From contig ONAY01000007.1 of NCBI GenBank assembly GCA_900315895.1, positions 1 to 56,929 of the forward strand: 56,929 nt of DNA, written 5' to 3'. This document shows, in pieces, positions 24,727 to 32,852 of the stretch. Every line of letters begins with the position of its first letter. The first letter of the stretch is position 1. The translations under genes and the position numbers were made by a program. The stretch comes from an uncultured Eubacteriales bacterium (lineage in GTDB: Bacteria; Bacillota; Clostridia; Peptostreptococcales; Anaerovoracaceae). Below the pieces are notes generated by a model, which saw nothing but the letters and a program-made list of their open reading frames with translations, was not told where the DNA came from and did not search any database.

Positions 24727-25918
24727 TAAAAGAGGCTCATATGTAGTCTATCTTGCAATGTTTCTTTCTGGAATGCTGATACTGGCAGGAGCTGTGATAA
24801 ATGCCTCCCATAAGGTGGCGGTGGATTCTGCGGTAAAGAGCCTGGGAAATGTGTGGGCAGGAAGCATAACCGCTGAGTATGACACTGAACTAAGGGACAG
24901 ATACGGATTGTACGGGTTTTTTGCAAATGAGATTCTGGTCAAGGATAAACTCTCCCTGTACTCCGGTTATTCCTTTGGGGATAAAAAATACATCGATGTA
25001 TCTTCGATCAGGTGTGAGCTTGATGGTTATGAACTCTCAGACCCGGAAAACTTCAGGAGACAGGCAGGAGACTGCATGAAAAAACTGTGGAGACCTTTGA
25101 GGGAGACCCCTTATGAGGAAGATGAGATGGAAGGGGCCTCGCACAGGTATATATCCGCAGACTGGATACTGGACGCTTTGCCGTCACATTCTTATAAAGG
25201 AGGGTCAATTGGGGCAGACGGGCTGAACAGCATACTTGAGATCCCTTATATTTTCCTTGTCTTCAAGGATCATGTGGACGATAGAGATCTTGGAAAAACA
25301 TTTTTTAATAATGAGGTGGAATACATAATCTCAGGAAAGCCGGATGACGAGAAGGCAAGAAGAGCCGTTTACAGAAGGTTGTTGTTGGAAAGAAACGGGC
25401 TGAATCTTGTGTATCTCTATTCCTGCTCTGAAAAAAGGGACCTGGCTCTGGAAGCCGCAGAACTGATAACTCCCGGACCGGAGGCGGTTCTGACTCAGGC
25501 CTTGATACTTGAGACCTGGGCACTTCTTGAAGCCAGGAATGACCTGGCCCTCCTTTACGATGGAGAGAGAGTCCCGTTGATAAAAGGAGATGCCAACTGG
25601 GCTCTCAGCATCGAAAACGCCTTAGCTGTGGAGGAGGGAAATGCGGAAGATCAGGAGTTAGACACTGATCAGCCGGAAAAGAATTATGTAAGACCTCAGT
25701 GCGTCGAAGGACAGGATTACAAGGATCATCTCACGACGCTGCTCATCGCAATGCCCGAAAGGACCCGCCTTTTGAGGATGATGGACCTCATTCAGATCAA
25801 TATGAAATACACCTACTGTGGGAGTTTCCTATTTTCAGACTATTATACAGGGGTTGAGTATATCATGACGGTCAATGGTGTTGACTATGGATTTAAAAAC
25901 AGTTATCAGGGCAAATAA
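24707..25918 (+). CDS. Tad locus DUF5702-like protein (TadG-like)
   Basis: A 403-residue protein with an N-terminal membrane anchor preceded by basic residues (RSDKRGSYVVYLAMFLSG) and a large extracytoplasmic part starting with HKVAVDSAVKSLGN and EYDTELRDRYGLYGFF, a typical pattern of DUF5702 proteins of clostridial tad loci. This corresponds in place to TadG-type minor pilins. ATG 24707 is preferred over 24686 because GAGGA lies just before it. It overlaps both neighbours (24726 and 25875). Confidence 0.72.
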   Translation: MRRWRSDKRGSYVVYLAMFLSGMLILAGAVINASHKVAVDSAVKSLGNVWAGSITAEYDTELRDRYGLYGFFANEILVKDKLSLYSGYSFGDKKYIDVSSIRCELDGYELSDPENFRRQAGDCMKKLWRPLRETPYEEDEMEGASHRYISADWILDALPSHSYKGGSIGADGLNSILEIPYIFLVFKDHVDDRDLGKTFFNNEVEYIISGKPDDEKARRAVYRRLLLERNGLNLVYLYSCSEKRDLALEAAELITPGPEAVLTQALILETWALLEARNDLALLYDGERVPLIKGDANWALSIENALAVEEGNAEDQELDTDQPEKNYVRPQCVEGQDYKDHLTTLLIAMPERTRLLRMMDLIQINMKYTYCGSFLFSDYYTGVEYIMTVNGVDYGFKNSYQGK

Positions 25919-26483
25919 AAAGGGAAGTTATATACTGGAAGCTGCCATGGCTCTTCCGGTTTTTATCATCTGCTTCGTCTCCATCGCGCTTGTCATACTT
26001 ATCATATCCAGATGTGAAAACATAGTTTTCGTTGCCAGTGAGAAGTCATGTAAGCTGGACGAGACAGCACCCCTCATACTTACCAATATCCGGGATGAGT
26101 CTTACGATCTTAAACATTTCAGGTATATGTTTTCTGAAAAGGGGATCGATGATCTGATACTCATGGACACTCAGACAAAAATGGACGTGACGGATCCCAT
26201 TGGAATAGATGGGAGGATAGTGTTCAGAATGAAGGTGCTGTCCAGGGCGAGGACCGGAAAGACAGAGACCACAGGGCCACTTCCTGAAGAAGAATTCATG
26301 GGCTCCGGAAGGTCCGTTGAGGTGGTGATCTTCCCTAAGTACGGATACAGATACCATGTAAAGAACTGCAGATATGTGGTTCAGGAGTATGAGGGTGAGG
26401 AGGTGAAACTTGTAATGCAGCTTAAGGATGCGGAACTCAAGGGATACAGTCCCTGTCTGGTATGTGGAGGGGGTGATGGATAA
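25875..26483 (+). CDS. TadE-like minor pilin with C-terminal H/Cys cluster
   Basis: A 202-residue protein. KKGSYILEAAMALPVF and the membrane helix to about residue 45 are TadE-like. The C-terminal third has His161-x3-Cys165 and Cys194-x2-Cys197 (YSPCLVC), a zinc-finger-like spacing of the kind seen in nuclease-linked and Ada-like small domains. Combining this with a pseudopilin is unusual. The start overlaps the previous gene by 44 bases. Confidence 0.7.
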   Translation: MVLTMDLKTVIRANKKGSYILEAAMALPVFIICFVSIALVILIISRCENIVFVASEKSCKLDETAPLILTNIRDESYDLKHFRYMFSEKGIDDLILMDTQTKMDVTDPIGIDGRIVFRMKVLSRARTGKTETTGPLPEEEFMGSGRSVEVVIFPKYGYRYHVKNCRYVVQEYEGEEVKLVMQLKDAELKGYSPCLVCGGGDG

Positions 26484-26982
26484 CAGAAGAATGGCGGACA
26501 TGAGCCGCTTTCACAGTTCGGTCATCGGGGCCATTGTGTCCGGCTCTTCGGAGGCCGTGGTCCCGGTATCCACCATACGTACGGAGGAGGGACTTCTTGG
26601 AATATATGACCTTAAGGGTCAGCGCGAGATCGGGACCATTATGTTTGATGCCCGGGAGGTGCTCACCATTACGGGAAGGATCATGGAAAGACTTGATAAA
26701 TTAAAGGATATCCTGATCTTTCCCGAGGACATAGTGCTGAATGAAAAGGTCATATTTCTGGAGGAGGAGACCGGAGAAATACGATTCTTGATCATTCCCT
26801 TCCACGGTAAGACCTCAGAAAAGGAAAATGTGGCTTCACTTATGGAAAGGCTGAAGGTCACAACGGATGAGAAGGGTGCAGATTACCTGGAGATATTCAG
26901 ACAAGAATACTTGAAACGGAATTACAGCATCTACGGTCTTCTTGCCCTTTTAGAGGATATGAAAAGAGAAGCCGGCTCTTGA
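26476..26982 (+). CDS. DUF6382-like protein of the Tad locus
   Basis: A 168-residue protein resembling the N-terminal DUF6382 domain (IFPEDIVLNEKVIFL, EIRFLIIPF) that usually precedes an FHA domain in clostridial Tad loci. Here the FHA part is absent. The ATG at 26476 follows GGAGGGGG by 5 bases; the frame extends upstream but overlaps the previous gene. Function unknown; in other loci its partner FHA domain may sense phosphorylation. Confidence 0.6.
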   Translation: MDNRRMADMSRFHSSVIGAIVSGSSEAVVPVSTIRTEEGLLGIYDLKGQREIGTIMFDAREVLTITGRIMERLDKLKDILIFPEDIVLNEKVIFLEEETGEIRFLIIPFHGKTSEKENVASLMERLKVTTDEKGADYLEIFRQEYLKRNYSIYGLLALLEDMKREAGS

Positions 26983-27014
26983 AAATTAAGGGCTCATGGA
27001 ATATAATCGTGGGC

Positions 27015-29027
27015 ATGAAAGACATAATTATCGCAAAAAACGCAGGTTTCTGCTTCGGTGTGAAACGTGCCATAGACAAGACAGAAGCTGTTCTTGATGA
27101 GAAGGGTAAAGTCCTTATCTGCGGCTCCCTTATCCACAACAGATCGGTGACAGATGACATAGTTCAAAGAGGAGGCCGGATAATCCACTCTCTTGATGAA
27201 GCCGGCATCGGTGACACGGTCATCGTCAGATCTCACGGAGAGGGTGAGGAGTTCTATAAGGATGCGGAAAAGAGAGGCATCAAGTTGATCGATGCCACCT
27301 GTCCCTTCGTGGAAAGGATCCACAAGCTTGTACGTGAGGCGGAGAACGAAGGATGGAACGTGGTCATCGTAGGAGACAGAGATCACGCTGAGGTAAAGGG
27401 CACCGGCGGATGGTGCAGGAAGTCCATCATAGTAAACTCTTATGAAGAGGCTCTGGAAGTACAGGATGACGATCTTTTCGTAGTTTGTCAGACAACGATC
27501 ATCAAGGATGTCCTTGATGATGTCTCGAGAGCATTCACAGAAAACAACAAAAGATTCAAGGTCGAAAACACCATCTGCAATGCCACCACACTGCGTCAGG
27601 AAAGCACTTCAGAACTGGCTGAAAAATGTGACATGGTACTTGTTATCGGCGACAGATCAAGCTCCAATACACAAAAACTATTCAGCATCGCAAAAAATGT
27701 CTCAAAAAATGTTTTCCTCATTGAAAAAATCGCAGATTTACCGTTGCAAGAAATAAAAAAGTGTAATAAAATAGGTGTAACTGCGGGTGCGTCTACTCCG
27801 CAGAGGCTAATTAAGGAGGTTATTTCGACCATGAATAACGAAAATGAAAAATCAATGGAGGAACTCCTGGCGGAGGAACATTACGACCTGAACGCTCAAA
27901 TGCGTCTTCCCAGACTCCATGAAGTTGTTAACGGAACTGTTCACCAGGTTACTGAAAAGGGCATCATCGTTGACATGGGATACAAGAAAGACGGCTTGAT
28001 CCCAAAAGAAGAAGTAACTTTGGAAGGAGATCAGAAGTTAACAGACTTATTCAAGGTCGGCGACGAGATACAGGCCAAAGTGATCAAGACAGATGACGGA
28101 GAAGGCGTCATCACACTTTCTAAGAAGAGACTTGAGCAGAATGCAAACTGGAACGAGATCGTTGAAGCATTCGAGAACAAGACAGTTCTTAACGTAAAGG
28201 TAGTTCGCAAGGTCAATGGCGGCGTGATCGCTACATACAAGGAAGTAAGTGGATTCATTCCTCTTTCTCAGCTTTCTGACAAGTATGTAGAGGACGCTGA
28301 AGAGTTCATCGGACAGGAATTTGACGTAAAGGTCACCAGGATCGATCAGAGAAGAAACAGAGCAGTCTTCTCCCACAAGGTCATCGCACAGGAAGAGAAG
28401 CAGCAGAGACTTGACGCCATCTGGAACACACTTTCAGAGGGAGACATCGTTGAGGGTAAGGTCATGAGATTCACAGACTACGGTGCATTCGTAGATCTGG
28501 GCGGAATCGACGGACTTCTCCACATCTCTGAGATCTCCTGGGGCAAGCTTAAGCATCCTCAGGAAGTCCTTTCCATTGGCGACACCATCAGAGTCAAGAT
28601 CCTTGGCATGAACCGCGAGAAGGGCAAGATCTCTCTTGGCCTCAAGCAGTGCACACCGGAGCCCTGGACAGTCATCTATGACAAGTATCAGGTTGGACAG
28701 GAAGTCGAAGGAAAAGTAGTCCAGATCAAGGAATACGGCGCATTCGTAGAACTCGAACCCGGACTTGACGGACTTGTTCACATATCCGAAGTTGCTCACA
28801 AGAGAGTTAAGGACATCGCTGAAGAGCTTCAGCTTGGTCAGACTGTTAAGGCTAAGATCCTTGACATCGATCCCGAGAGAAAGAGAATCAGCCTTTCCAT
28901 CAAGCAGACCACAGAGCCCGAAGAAGAACTGGACGAAGAGGTCGCTGAGGAAGAAGCTCCCGAAGTCGAAGAACCTGCAGTAGAGGAAGCTGTTCAGGAA
29001 GAGAAGACTGAGGAAGTCGAAGAGTAA
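27015..29027 (+). CDS. ispH: IspH (HMB-PP reductase) fused to ribosomal protein S1-type domains
   Basis: A 670-residue fusion typical of Clostridia. Residues 1-272 are IspH, the last step of the MEP isoprenoid pathway, with the [4Fe-4S] ligands Cys13 (GFCFGV), Cys96 (DATCPF) and Cys188 (NTICNATT). Residues 273-645 hold four S1 RNA-binding repeats (starting near LHEVVNG, KTVLNVK, EGDIVEG, VGQEVEG), then an acidic Glu-rich tail. ATG 27015 is chosen; a TTG at 26979 overlapping the previous stop is an alternative. The join at Met273 (27831) carries its own ribosome site and a plausible promoter, see findings. Codon use at 27720-27830 is AT-rich against its surroundings. Confidence 0.93.
   Translation: MKDIIIAKNAGFCFGVKRAIDKTEAVLDEKGKVLICGSLIHNRSVTDDIVQRGGRIIHSLDEAGIGDTVIVRSHGEGEEFYKDAEKRGIKLIDATCPFVERIHKLVREAENEGWNVVIVGDRDHAEVKGTGGWCRKSIIVNSYEEALEVQDDDLFVVCQTTIIKDVLDDVSRAFTENNKRFKVENTICNATTLRQESTSELAEKCDMVLVIGDRSSSNTQKLFSIAKNVSKNVFLIEKIADLPLQEIKKCNKIGVTAGASTPQRLIKEVISTMNNENEKSMEELLAEEHYDLNAQMRLPRLHEVVNGTVHQVTEKGIIVDMGYKKDGLIPKEEVTLEGDQKLTDLFKVGDEIQAKVIKTDDGEGVITLSKKRLEQNANWNEIVEAFENKTVLNVKVVRKVNGGVIATYKEVSGFIPLSQLSDKYVEDAEEFIGQEFDVKVTRIDQRRNRAVFSHKVIAQEEKQQRLDAIWNTLSEGDIVEGKVMRFTDYGAFVDLGGIDGLLHISEISWGKLKHPQEVLSIGDTIRVKILGMNREKGKISLGLKQCTPEPWTVIYDKYQVGQEVEGKVVQIKEYGAFVELEPGLDGLVHISEVAHKRVKDIAEELQLGQTVKAKILDIDPERKRISLSIKQTTEPEEELDEEVAEEEAPEVEEPAVEEAVQEEKTEEVEE
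27744..27772 (+). promoter_or_regulatory. Candidate internal promoter inside the IspH coding region
   Basis: TTGCAA, 17 bp, TAAAAT (27767-27772), in a short AT-rich patch. It would start transcription about 50 bases ahead of the internal AAGGAGG (27813-27819) and ATG 27831, which begins the S1 part. Confidence 0.45.
27813..27833 (+). promoter_or_regulatory. Internal ribosome binding site at the IspH/S1 junction
   Basis: Perfect Shine-Dalgarno AAGGAGG, 11 bases before an in-frame ATG (27831) that begins the S1 half. The codons that carry it (AAG GAG GTT) could have been avoided, so this site may make free S1 in addition to the fusion. Confidence 0.6.
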
Positions 29028-29049
29028 ACAATAAAGGAATCTTTATCGG

Positions 29050-29078
29050 AAGACCCGGTGATATCATCGGGTCTTTTG
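29050..29078 (+). terminator. Rho-independent terminator after the IspH-S1 gene
   Basis: 8-bp stem AAGACCCG / CGGGTCTT with a 10-base loop, then TTGTT. Confidence 0.85.
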
Positions 29079-29103
29079 TTATGCTTAAAACCGGAGAATA
29101 CAC

Positions 29104-29433
29104 ATGAACACAAAAGCACTGGGAATAAAAGGAGAAGACATGGCTTCTGTCGTACTCATGGAGAAGGGTTATGACATCATAGCCAGAAATTATGTGACCC
29201 GTATTGGAGAAATAGACATAATTGCCAAAAAGGGAGAGACGCTGATTTTTTGCGAGGTCAAGACCAGGTTATCGGACAGCCAGGGAAAGGGCCGGGAAGC
29301 GGTGGATCAAAGGAAACAGGAAAAGATCAGAAGGTGCGCGGAGATATTTCTTATGAGTACCTGGATCCCTTACGAGTACTGCGAATTCCATGTGATCGAG
29401 ATCAGCATCGACCACCTGGAAGCCTGTTTTTAG
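29104..29433 (+). CDS. YraN family endonuclease-like protein (UPF0102)
   Basis: A 109-residue protein with the PD-(D/E)xK-like core of the family: GEIDIIAKKGETLIFCEVKTR (Glu, Asp, Glu, Lys), an N-terminal GIKGEDMAS helix and a conserved RKQEKIRRCAE helix. Function unproven, linked to DNA uptake and recombination genes. It lies 10 bases before comM. Confidence 0.88.
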   Translation: MNTKALGIKGEDMASVVLMEKGYDIIARNYVTRIGEIDIIAKKGETLIFCEVKTRLSDSQGKGREAVDQRKQEKIRRCAEIFLMSTWIPYEYCEFHVIEISIDHLEACF

Positions 29434-29443
29434 GGAGGCAGCC

Positions 29444-30976
29444 ATGCTTGAGATAGTTAAGACTGCCTCATTCATAGGCATGGAGGCTATAGAAGTGACC
29501 TGTGAGGTGGATTCCCAGAGAGGACTTCCGGCCTTCCACGTGGTGGGCCTGGGGGATGCGGCTGTAAAGGAAGCCGGTGACAGAGTCCGGGCTGCCGTGG
29601 TCAACGGAGGTTACGATTATCCAAAAGGCAGGGTGACGGTCAATCTTTATCCCGCATGGATCAGAAAAAAAGGCAGTCACTTCGATCTTCCCATAGCCAT
29701 GGGAATACTGGCTGTGACAGGAGCTATCGGGAAAGGAAAGCTGAAAGGTAAGGCTTTCATGGGTGAATTGTCTCTTGAGGGAAAACTCATTCCGGTGAGA
29801 GGGATCCTGCCCATGCTTCGAGGGCTCAGCGAAGATGTTCGTGAAGTATTCGTTCCTAAGGGCAATGCCGAAGAGGCCGCACTGTGCCTGAGAGGCACCG
29901 GGAAGGAAGTGGTATCGGCAGAAGACCTGAAAGAGGTCGTGGCAAGTGTGAATTCCAGAGAGCCCTGTTACTACAGGTACAGCGGAGATCGTGACAGTCC
30001 GGAATACTTGCTTGACTACAGCGATGTTAAGGGACTATGGGCCGCGAAGGATGCCATAGTTACCGCAGTATCAGGAGGTCATGGACTGATTATGATAGGG
30101 CCGCCCGGATCAGGGAAGACCATGCTTGCGGAGAGGATACCCACCATCCTTCCTCCCATGAGCCCTGATGAACAGTTGGAGACCTCCATGATCTACTCCA
30201 TAAGAGGTGGATTGAAGGACGGGACTCCACTGATCAGGGAAAGACCCTTCGTAAGGATCACTCCGGCCATGACCGGAGTGAACATACTGGGAGGGGGAGG
30301 AGAGCCACTTCCCGGGGAGATATCCATGGCCCACAACGGGGTATTTTTTATGGACGAATTTCTTGAGTTCGACCGAAACAAGATAGAGGCTCTCAGAAAG
30401 CCCCTGGAGGAAAAAAGCATCGTAATGATAAGAAGGGGCATGAAATACGTGTATCCTGCGGATGTGATATTCATAGCTGCCAGCAATCCCTGCAAGTGCG
30501 GATATTTCGGCGATTCGGAGAAGGAGTGCAGATGCACCCCCTATGAGCTTGAGGCGTATAGGTCAAAGTTATCAGGTCCCTTGGCGGACAGGATAGATAT
30601 GGCCGTTTCCATACAGAGAGTGCACTATGACGATCTGTCTGAGGCTCAGTCCGATGACAGCCGTGCTATGAAGGAGAAAGTCATGAGAGCCTTAGATGCA
30701 CAGGAGCGGCGTTTTCGTGGAACGGGTATCAAAAGAAACGCTCTCATGAACGAAAATCAGGTGAGAGAGTTTTGTCCCATCGGAAGGGAAGAGAGAGCCT
30801 TTCTTGAAAAGATATACAGAAAATTCAGCCTGAGCCCGAGAAGATATTATAAGCTTCTTAAGATCGCAAGGACCGCTTCAGACGTGGCCGGAAAGAAGGA
30901 CATAGATATAGCCAGCCTTAACACAGCAGCGGGATACACTGAATATCTGAACAGTTACGGTAAATATGGAGATTAG
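29444..30976 (+). CDS. comM: YifB/ComM family Mg-chelatase-like AAA+ ATPase
   Basis: A 510-residue protein: an N-terminal Lon-protease-like fold (LEIVKTASFIGMEAIEV; GLPAFHVVGLGD), AAA+ core with GPPGSGKTMLAER and a FMDEFLEF Walker B, and a C-terminal Cys-rich CKCGYFGDSEKECRC loop. In competent bacteria ComM is a helicase that helps integrate transforming DNA. The stop of comM lies just before the DUF5688 gene, with dprA one gene further. Confidence 0.92.
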   Translation: MLEIVKTASFIGMEAIEVTCEVDSQRGLPAFHVVGLGDAAVKEAGDRVRAAVVNGGYDYPKGRVTVNLYPAWIRKKGSHFDLPIAMGILAVTGAIGKGKLKGKAFMGELSLEGKLIPVRGILPMLRGLSEDVREVFVPKGNAEEAALCLRGTGKEVVSAEDLKEVVASVNSREPCYYRYSGDRDSPEYLLDYSDVKGLWAAKDAIVTAVSGGHGLIMIGPPGSGKTMLAERIPTILPPMSPDEQLETSMIYSIRGGLKDGTPLIRERPFVRITPAMTGVNILGGGGEPLPGEISMAHNGVFFMDEFLEFDRNKIEALRKPLEEKSIVMIRRGMKYVYPADVIFIAASNPCKCGYFGDSEKECRCTPYELEAYRSKLSGPLADRIDMAVSIQRVHYDDLSEAQSDDSRAMKEKVMRALDAQERRFRGTGIKRNALMNENQVREFCPIGREERAFLEKIYRKFSLSPRRYYKLLKIARTASDVAGKKDIDIASLNTAAGYTEYLNSYGKYGD

Positions 30977-30986
30977 GAGAGAACCG

Positions 30987-31925
30987 ATGAACATAAATGA
31001 ATTTTTTGACAGTCTGCCCATATATGTGGAGTCGGCTTTGAGAGACCATGGCATCACTGACGTGGAAGTTGAGAGGACCATGGTCACAAAGAGCAACGAT
31101 ACGCTCCTTCACGGGCTTCTTCTTAAGAAAAAGGGACTGGACATTTGCCCGACCTACTATATGGAGGATTTTTATGAATTATTCGGAGAGATCGGCGGCC
31201 TCGAGCTTGCTGCACGGGAAATGGTCAGATCCTATATAATCACCGGAAATCCGAGATTCCCGGACCTTACAAAGGAGCTTGACAAGCTTCTGGATAAACT
31301 GGGATTCAGATTATTGGATGCTGAACGCAACAGGGAATTTCTGGAAGAGGTACCTTACAGAAGGATGTGCGGAGACCTGGTGATGATAGCAGATGTCAGG
31401 TTGGGTCCCGATGAAGAATGGAGGACCATATTAACAAAAGAACTCTTGGAAAGATACGATTTCACAGAGGATCAGATATTCGATAAGGCCCTTGAAAACG
31501 CAGCAAAATGCGAGCCGCCGGTCCTTACGGTAATTGAAGAGGAGCTGAATGGGGGCGCGGTGGATCTGATGAACGAAAGAAGAGAAGATTTCCCAAAAGA
31601 CAAGGTATACGTACTGTCCAATGCCGGCCGAAGACTGGGGGCAGGAGTCATTTTTTATCCTGGGGTAGCGGAAATGGTGGCCCACATGATAGGAAGGTAT
31701 ACCATAATACCAAGTTCTATACATGAAGTGATCCTTATCCCGGATTCTCTGGACATTCCATACGAAGCCATGCAGACGATGCTCAGGGAGGCTAATGATT
31801 TTTATGTGGATAAGAAGGAAGTTTTGTCCGACCGTCTTATGAGAGTGGATGAAGCTGGGGCAATAAGCCCTGTAGATGTTGATGACTATATAGCAGAAAA
31901 GGTATCCGAGGAAGCATGGCAGTAA
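30987..31925 (+). CDS. DUF5688 family protein
   Basis: A 312-residue protein with the DUF5688 pattern: VERTMVTKSNDTLLHGLLLK near the start, PTYYMEDFYELF, and the C-terminal KVYVLSNAGRRLGAGVIFYP, RYTIIPSSIHEVILIPD. Function unknown; the family is abundant in Lachnospiraceae. ATG 30987 has AGGAGA upstream. It lies between comM and dprA, sharing a 10-base overlap with dprA. Confidence 0.82.
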   Translation: MNINEFFDSLPIYVESALRDHGITDVEVERTMVTKSNDTLLHGLLLKKKGLDICPTYYMEDFYELFGEIGGLELAAREMVRSYIITGNPRFPDLTKELDKLLDKLGFRLLDAERNREFLEEVPYRRMCGDLVMIADVRLGPDEEWRTILTKELLERYDFTEDQIFDKALENAAKCEPPVLTVIEEELNGGAVDLMNERREDFPKDKVYVLSNAGRRLGAGVIFYPGVAEMVAHMIGRYTIIPSSIHEVILIPDSLDIPYEAMQTMLREANDFYVDKKEVLSDRLMRVDEAGAISPVDVDDYIAEKVSEEAWQ

Positions 31926-32767
31926 TTACTAAGACTGACAGATCCTACCCCGAGAAACTCCTTGATATAAAAGATCCTCCTGCAAGGCTGTACCTCAGGG
32001 GAAGAGAGGAGCTTTTAAGCAGAAGGTCCATCGCGATCGTTGGATCCAGAAAGTGCAGCGAATACGGCAAGATAGTAGCTATGAAGATAGCCACAGAAGC
32101 GGTGGATAACGGGTTTTGTGTCATAAGCGGCATGGCTCTTGGTATCGACAATTTTGCCCATAGAGGAGCGCTTAAGGCGGGAGGAGACACCATTGCAGTG
32201 CTGGGTACTGGCATAGATGTGTGCTACCCGAGGCAGCACAGGGATCTGTACGAGAGGATAGGGAAGGAAGGCCTTCTTGTGACGGAACAGGAGGCAGGAA
32301 CAGGTCCCTTAAGATATACCTTTCCCTTGAGAAACAGGATAATCGCAGGACTTTCTGAAGCGGTCATAGTGGTGGAGGCCAGGGCAGACAGCGGTTCCCT
32401 CATAACTGCAGAACTTGCCATGGAACAGAACAGGCATGTTTTTGCGGTACCGGGGAACATCACCAGCATGTTCAGCCTCGGGACCAACAGGCTGATCTCA
32501 GAAGGGGCGCAAATAGTATCGGTCATAGATGATATCTTCTACGAACTTGGAGTGGAACCCAGACTGAGGGAAGATGACCTTACTGAACTGGGTAAGGACG
32601 AGATATTGATATACAGCCTGGTGAAGGAAAACGGAGAGATGCCCATAGACATGCTTTGCTTTAAGACCGGAAAAGATTTCGTGACGGTGAACACCATTGT
32701 CTCTGCATTGGAAATGAAGGGCTTCGTGGACTACAGGATGGGCAAGGTGATGTCCATAAAGTTCTGA
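31916..32767 (+). CDS. dprA: DprA (DNA-processing protein, Smf family)
   Basis: A 283-residue protein with the Rossmann-like fold: GSRKCSEYG, ISGMALGIDNFAHRGAL, RNRIIAGLS, PGNITS, and a C-terminal winged-helix-like DML domain. It loads RecA on single-stranded DNA taken up in transformation. Compared with many DprA proteins the N-terminal SAM-like domain is absent (the protein begins at ITKTDRSYP). The gene overlaps the previous one by 10 bases. Confidence 0.92.
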   Translation: MAVITKTDRSYPEKLLDIKDPPARLYLRGREELLSRRSIAIVGSRKCSEYGKIVAMKIATEAVDNGFCVISGMALGIDNFAHRGALKAGGDTIAVLGTGIDVCYPRQHRDLYERIGKEGLLVTEQEAGTGPLRYTFPLRNRIIAGLSEAVIVVEARADSGSLITAELAMEQNRHVFAVPGNITSMFSLGTNRLISEGAQIVSVIDDIFYELGVEPRLREDDLTELGKDEILIYSLVKENGEMPIDMLCFKTGKDFVTVNTIVSALEMKGFVDYRMGKVMSIKF

Positions 32768-32790
32768 ATAAGGGCATTTTGGGTGATGAC

Positions 32791-32820
32791 TTGTACCAGG
32801 GACTCACTGAGTGTTATAAT
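32791..32820 (+). promoter_or_regulatory. Promoter of the M19 dipeptidase gene
   Basis: TTGTAC, 18 bp, perfect TATAAT (32815-32820) with extended -10 TGT. It separates the dipeptidase from dprA although no terminator lies between. Confidence 0.6.
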
Positions 32821-32852
32821 CCAGAGGAAAGAAGCATCAGGAGGTGTACAAG

